DNA of 37,322 nt from an uncultured Eubacteriales bacterium (lineage in GTDB: Bacteria > Bacillota > Clostridia > Monoglobales > Monoglobaceae), in assembly GCA_900545865.1 (NCBI GenBank), contig URAN01000025.1, forward strand, positions 1 to 37,322, written 5' to 3'. This document shows, piece by piece, positions 33,763 to 37,322 of the stretch (position 1 is its first letter; the number at the start of each line of letters is the position of its first letter). Under the pieces are notes generated by a model. That model made no database searches. It had not been told where the DNA came from and saw nothing but the letters and a program-made list of their open reading frames with translations. Position numbers and translations under genes: made by a program.

Positions 33763-34541
33763 TCAAGGTTTTTTATGTTCATTTTTCCGAGATGGCACAA
33801 AATTAAATATCCCCGACTCATCCACAGTATCATACCACCGGCGCGCAATGATTCCGTGACCGGCAACGGTCGGGTGTACGCCGTCCCACAACAGGTATTC
33901 CGTTTCAACATCTTTTAAATATTTGTCAAACTCGTCTTGCAACGGTACAAACACAGCGCCGTGTTTGTCGGCGAGCGCCTTGCGGCTTGCTGAAATTTTG
34001 TCACTTCGCTGCGGTGGAACTCCTTTTCTTCGTCCGTTTCATTGATACTGAGCGGCACAAACTCTTTTTCACACATAACATTCGGCGAATACTCAACATA
34101 TTTTTTGATGTTATGCGTAACACTGAATATGGGCTCAACTATTACAAGCTTTACGTTCGGCAGATATGCAACCGTATCCGAAATCAGCAAATCATACACC
34201 CTCTCATATCGCTCTATATTTGCGTTTTCCAAACCCTTTATCGACTTATATAAATCGTTCACACCGATATAGATACTGATTACATCCGGGGATAACTTTA
34301 ACACCTGCTCATACCACACCTCATAAAGCGCATTTATTCCGCCTCCGCTGAATCCCTTGGTTATAAATTTCGGTCGCTTGTTGATATTGTCTGCCGCAAT
34401 CCTTGACGAAACTATGTACTGATACCCGTGACCCAGATTATGGTTCAAATCCATATTCCGACTTCTTCCTCCGTCGGTTATCGAATCCCCGGCAAATAAA
34501 ATCTTTATGTTTTCTTTTAATTTAATCATCTTTGTCTTCAC
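33763..34541 (-). pseudogene. SGNH/GDSL hydrolase broken by a frameshift
   Basis: The N-terminal frame carries ILFAGDSITDGGRSRNM (block I, catalytic Ser in GDS), a Gly-rich TKGFSGGG block and YIGVNDLY (block III). It then drifts into nonsense after EFHRSEVTKF. A second frame takes over at once with KISASRKALADKHGAVFVPL and closes with LLWDGVHPTVAGH, the block V Asp-x-x-His pair. The switch is at a four-A run on the minus strand (33996-33999); one extra A restores a single reading frame of about 260 codons. Without it, Ser and Asp-His lie in different products. The family includes rhamnogalacturonan and xylan acetylesterases. The start is a GTG at 34541 overlapping the previous stop, or an ATG at 34529. 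A sequencing error is a real alternative. Confidence 0.75.
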
Positions 34542-34846
34542 TCCCTTACAAACTCAACCTTGCTGACATTCCCGATTTTAAGCACATCATCACAGGACAT
34601 ATCTCGGTCGGATATTTTGACATTTTCAAACTTAATATTCTCTATTCCGCAATCTGTCGAGCTGTCGACGCCGCACTTAATTAACGAGTCGACCATATCA
34701 TCAGTATTGCCTTTAATTATGATATTTTTAAACGTGATTTTCTCTATCCGATAACCCTGAACCTCGGCGTATGGTGCTGCTCTCTTATCTCTTATCTCTA
34801 TGTGAACGGCTTTTCCGTTATGACCTTTTGTGACATTGAATATCAT
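34538..34846 (-). pseudogene. 3' remnant of a beta-helix (GH28-like) gene cut at the insertion sequence
   Basis: About 102 codons with beta-helix rung patterns: YRIEKITFKNIIIKGNTDD, then GIENIKFENVKISDRD and LKIGNVSKVEFV. These look like the C-terminal end of pectinase-type beta-helix proteins. The open part begins only seven bases from the insertion-sequence end at 34853, with an in-frame TAA just upstream, and no matching 5' half is seen beyond the element at 35573-35943. The gene therefore seems to have been truncated by insertion plus deletion. It overlaps the hydrolase start by four bases, so the two once formed an operon. Confidence 0.6.
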
Positions 34847-34996
34847 ATTTTAAAAATCATAACCACCCGTCCAACGGGTGGTTTGCTCTAGGGCTATAAG
34901 CCCATGTTACCTGCCAGCGGCTCAAGCCGTTGGCTTTCACATTTGTTCAAGCCTATTGCCTTTGCCTCTTTCACCGCCCCTTAAAGGGCGTTTGTA

Positions 34997-35455
34997 TTAC
35001 CTGCTACCCTTAAAAGGGTCTTCGTATTCTTTTACACTCAATCTATCCATTGCTATATCATATTTTTGGTCGAATATATATTTTCTTATCATTGCTTCAT
35101 TTAATCCCACCGTGCTAACATAATATTCTTCTGCCCAAAAGTGTCTGTTGCCAAACTTATACTTCAAATTTGCGTGTTTGTCAAACATCATCAATGCGCT
35201 TTTTCCCTTCAAATATCCCATAAAGCTTGACACGCTCATTTTTGGTGGTATACTTAACAGTAAGTGCACATGATCTGGTGTCATATGTCCTTCGAGTATT
35301 TCTACACCTTTATACCTACACAATGTTCGTATTATTTCTTGTAGACTTTCTCGATATTGTCCATATATTGCCTTTCTCCGATATTTTGGTATAAATACTA
35401 TATGATACTTGCACATCCATGTTGTACTTGATAAACTATTCGTTTTATTGGCCAT
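34997..35455 (-). CDS. tnpA: IS200/IS605-family TnpA transposase
   Basis: A 152-residue Y1 HUH single-strand transposase, complete in length for the family. Seen: the opening STTWMCKYHIVFIPKYRRK, the metal-binding HUH motif in TPDHVHLLLSIP (His62, His64), and the catalytic Tyr126 in MIRKYIFDQ. The open frame extends to 35641, but the ATG at 35455 has AGGTGAG at correct spacing and gives the standard N-terminus. That ribosome site is one arm of a long hairpin, which should limit translation. Confidence 0.93.
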   Translation of the reverse strand: MANKTNSLSSTTWMCKYHIVFIPKYRRKAIYGQYRESLQEIIRTLCRYKGVEILEGHMTPDHVHLLLSIPPKMSVSSFMGYLKGKSALMMFDKHANLKYKFGNRHFWAEEYYVSTVGLNEAMIRKYIFDQKYDIAMDRLSVKEYEDPFKGSR

Positions 35456-35459
35456 TTTT

Positions 35460-35517
35460 CTCACCTTTCTTTTCTTTACAATAAGCTTGAACAACTTTAT
35501 TGTAACAGAAAGGTGAG
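35460..35517 (-). promoter_or_regulatory. Hairpin enclosing the tnpA ribosome-binding site
   Basis: In the tnpA leader, CTCACCTTTCT (35517-35507) pairs with AGAAAGGTGAG (35470-35460), and inner arms TTACAATAA/TTATTGTAA extend the stem. The 3' arm contains the AGGTGAG ribosome site four bases before the ATG. Salmonella IS200 represses its transposase with a comparable leader stem, so the same control is likely here. Confidence 0.8.
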
Positions 35518-35710
35518 TTTTTTGGTATAACCTTTTGTTCCCCACCCGCAAAGCGGGTGGTTTTTTATTTCGCACGCTTTGCGTCCTCAACCGTCTAAAG
35601 ACATTAAATGAAATCACCGTCAAATCAAAGGTGAAATGCACGCCCTCTTACAAGGGCACCATTGATATGCCGCCAATTTCACGCTATATTCGCTATATTA
35701 TTAAGGGTTA

Positions 35711-35729
35711 AAAGCCGTGATTCGGCTTT
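35711..35729 (-). terminator. Weak terminator-like hairpin
   Basis: Arms AAAGCCG/CGGCTTT with a five-base loop, ending in TTTT on the minus strand. The stem is short and the T tract minimal, so it may only support the larger hairpin at 35866-35902. Confidence 0.35.
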
Positions 35730-35865
35730 CAGTCCACAAAAACTAATTAGATTATATCATCATTTTGGAGCTAAATTTGAGGTTTACACAAAATGAGGGA
35801 TTGACCCGTTTCGGATGCATTAAAATCGCAAAACGGCTGTTGCAAACAGACTCCGTATACCTCAA

Positions 35866-35902
35866 ACAGAATGAGTCCGGCATATAACCGAACTCATTCT
35901 GT
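35866..35902 (-). terminator. Hairpin downstream of the phosphoglucomutase gene, probable terminator
   Basis: On the minus strand, 15-base arms ACAGAATGAGTTCGG and CCGGACTCATTCTGT pair almost fully around a seven-base loop, about 40 bases after the stop codon. Only three Ts follow, so termination strength is uncertain. The symmetry would also suit an mRNA 3' end-protecting stem. Confidence 0.55.
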
Positions 35903-35943
35903 ACAAAACCTATAATTTATCCGAACATTCTCTAACCCGAATT

Positions 35944-37322
35944 TTAGTCAAACTTAAATTTAAAATCATCCGCGATTTCTTTGATGTCAATGCTCTTGTC
36001 GCCCTCAATTTCATAATAAAACTTGATTTTCGGCTCTGTCCCGGATGGACGAACCGCAAACCATCCTTTATCAAGAAAAAATTTCAGCACATCCGATTTC
36101 GGCATTTTATCTATTCCTTTTAAATAATCTTTAACCTCATTCACCGCACATCCTGCAATTGTCTGCGAAGTATATTGGCGAATATGTTTCATTATTGACT
36201 TTATTTTTTCCGCTCCGTCAGAACCCTTTAACGTCAGCGTTTTAAGCCCGCTTTGTATATATCCGTACTTTTCATATATTTCTGTCAAGCCGTCATAAAG
36301 CGTTTTGCCCATTGCCTTATAATCGGCTGCCATTTCACACACTAACATTGCGGCAACAACTGCGTCTTTATCACGTGCGTATGTACCTTTAAGATAGCCA
36401 TAGCTTTCTTCAAGTCCGAAAACAAAGCTGTATTCACGGTTCTGTTTAAACTCTTTTATCTTTTCGCCGATAAATTTAAATCCCGTTAAAACATCCAAGG
36501 TTTTTACACCGTAATCATCGGCAATGCTGCGTACAAGCTCAGTTGTAACTATTGTCTTTACAACTGCTCCGTTTTTTGCCAACGTGCCGTTTTCCTTTTC
36601 CTTGCGTAATATGTATTCGAGCAAAAGGCATCCTGTCTGATTGCCGTTTAACGCTTTGTAATTTCCGTCATCTGTCTTTACCGCAACACCTATTCTGTCA
36701 CTGTCGGGGTCTGTCCCGAATACCAAATCGGCGTTCTGCTTTTTTGCATATTCTATCGCAATATCAAATGCCTCGATATTTTCGGGATTCGGTGATTCAA
36801 CCGTCGGAAAATTTCCATCGGGCAATTCCTGTTCGGGTACAACGAATACATTTTTAACCCCGATTTCATCAAGGATCCTTCGTACAAGCTTGTTTCCCGA
36901 TCCGTGAATCGGCGTATAAACCACCTTAAAATCATCGGGAATCGAAACATTATTCACGGATTCAGCTTTAACCGCATCAATGTATGCATCATCAACTTCT
37001 TTGCCTATTACATTGATTTTTTGATTTTCGCATACCTTAACGCCGTCAAAAAGGTCGGTATCCTCTATATACTTTATAATCTTATCTGCAATTTTCGGCG
37101 GTATCTGTCCGCCGTCCTCGCCGTACACCTTATAACCGTTATACTCTTTTGGATTGTGACTTGCAGTAATCACAATTCCTCTTGCACAACCGAGATAACG
37201 TACCGCAAAAGAAAGCTCAGGCGTAGGTCTTAAATCATCGAACAGATATGTCTTAACACCGTTTGCACAAAGCACTCTCGCACACTCATATGCAAACTTT
37301 TTGGAATTGTTCCGTGAGTCAA
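35944..37322 (-). CDS. Alpha-phosphoglucomutase/phosphomannomutase, 5' end outside window
   Basis: The reading frame is open to the window edge, so about 459 residues of the usual 560-580 are visible. It interconverts glucose 1-phosphate and glucose 6-phosphate, and some members also use mannose phosphates. Seen: DSRNNSKKFAYECARV at the edge, the active-site serine loop IVITASHNPKEYNGYKVYG, the metal loop GTDPDSDRIGV, the sugar-binding GLEESYGYLKGTYARDKDAV, and the phosphate-binding VRPSGTEPKIKFYYE. This is the PgcA-like branch of Firmicutes. It would feed the 1-phosphates made by GH94 and perhaps GH130 into glycolysis. It lies outside the main operon, beyond the IS200 element, so the functional link is inferred; it may simply be a housekeeping gene. 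Confidence 0.92.
   Translation of the reverse strand, partial: DSRNNSKKFAYECARVLCANGVKTYLFDDLRPTPELSFAVRYLGCARGIVITASHNPKEYNGYKVYGEDGGQIPPKIADKIIKYIEDTDLFDGVKVCENQKINVIGKEVDDAYIDAVKAESVNNVSIPDDFKVVYTPIHGSGNKLVRRILDEIGVKNVFVVPEQELPDGNFPTVESPNPENIEAFDIAIEYAKKQNADLVFGTDPDSDRIGVAVKTDDGNYKALNGNQTGCLLLEYILRKEKENGTLAKNGAVVKTIVTTELVRSIADDYGVKTLDVLTGFKFIGEKIKEFKQNREYSFVFGLEESYGYLKGTYARDKDAVVAAMLVCEMAADYKAMGKTLYDGLTEIYEKYGYIQSGLKTLTLKGSDGAEKIKSIMKHIRQYTSQTIAGCAVNEVKDYLKGIDKMPKSDVLKFFLDKGWFAVRPSGTEPKIKFYYEIEGDKSIDIKEIADDFKFKFD

Larger units (their letters stand above)
34853..35572 (-). mobile_element. IS200-type (TnpA-only) insertion sequence
   Basis: A compact element of about 0.7 kb coding only for a Y1 HUH transposase. 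Both ends carry subterminal hairpins: CCACCCGC-AAA-GCGGGTGG at 35542-35560 (left end, upstream of tnpA) and ACCACCCG/CGGGTGGT at 34862-34882 (right end). No terminal inverted repeats or target duplication are expected for this family. The outer limits are estimates; the right limit at 34853 is supported by the relic copy at 33472-33502. No TnpB or guide-RNA region is present. Confidence 0.82.
35573..35943. other. Gene-free interval between IS200 and the phosphoglucomutase gene
   Basis: No gene is recognisable on either strand. It contains the small hairpin at 35711-35729, the larger one at 35866-35902 and a GCCCTTGTAAGAGGGC stem-loop near 35650. I found no 5' half of the truncated beta-helix gene and no promoter that clearly serves a neighbour. 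Confidence 0.5.

Noticed and set aside
33996..33999. Programmed -1 frameshifting in the SGNH hydrolase
   Set aside because: The site ACA AAA TTT does not form a proper slippery heptamer on both codons, and no clear downstream stem was seen. A mutation or sequencing error is simpler.
34853..35572. Guide-RNA or TnpB-type system with the insertion sequence
   Set aside because: There is no TnpB or HNH coding sequence and no room for one; the element codes only for TnpA.
35838..35850. CTGTTGCAAACAG, resembling half of the shared operator
   Set aside because: Only TGTTGCA matches, no promoter hexamers flank it, and it is better explained as a small inverted repeat.
1..37322. CRISPR arrays, tRNA or rRNA genes, dockerin or cohesin modules, LPXTG anchors
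   Set aside because: None was seen in reading both strands and all the plausible proteins; absence was judged by eye, not by a model search.

Overview
The window comes from a low-to-moderate GC Gram-positive bacterium, most likely a fibre- or plant-glycan-degrading member of the Clostridia. The evidence is strong GGAGG-type ribosome sites, sigma-A promoters with TGn-extended -10 boxes, S-layer homology (SLH) proteins, BspA-type leucine-rich repeats (LRR_5), a CUT1 sugar ABC transporter without its own ATPase, and an IS200-type element. A Monoglobus- or Ruminococcaceae-like gut or rumen organism would fit, but no taxonomic marker gene is present.

Most of the window (about 1-30.9 kb, all minus strand) is one large glycan-utilisation locus. 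It starts at a promoter near 30.97 kb. It runs through an ABC importer (solute-binding lipoprotein and two permeases), then a block of exported proteins: a beta-rich protein of unknown function, a clan GH-A glycosidase, a glycosidase-like protein that appears to have lost both catalytic glutamates, two SLH proteins, and an LRR-glycosidase fusion. A block of cytoplasmic enzymes follows: GH78 rhamnosidase-like, GH28-like beta-helix and GH95 fucosidase/galactosidase-like. Gaps between these genes are short or negative down to 7979. A second promoter at about 7.93 kb drives an exported LRR-SGNH esterase-like fusion, followed by a double-hairpin terminator. GH31, GH94 (cellobiose phosphorylase-like) and GH130 (mannosylglucose phosphorylase-like) genes lie beyond it. 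The layout implies extracellular trimming at the cell surface, import of oligosaccharides, intracellular removal of rhamnose, fucose and other alpha-linked sugars, and phosphorolysis of the beta-linked core. A partial phosphoglucomutase gene at the right edge could take the sugar 1-phosphates onward.

A two-component system (multi-TM histidine kinase and NarL/LuxR-type response regulator) is transcribed divergently from the transporter operon at 31.2-33.4 kb. The transporter promoter and the internal LRR-esterase promoter share an identical 22-bp element containing the inverted repeat GTTG-N9-CAAC, placed just upstream of the -35 box in both. This is the best candidate for a regulon operator, plausibly read by the adjacent response regulator.

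The right part (33.4-35.9 kb) is a decayed zone: an isolated IS200-like end, a near-perfect 30-bp palindrome, a frameshifted SGNH hydrolase, the 3' remnant of a beta-helix gene, and an intact TnpA-only IS200-type element whose tnpA ribosome site lies inside a long hairpin. The phosphoglucomutase gene lies beyond it.
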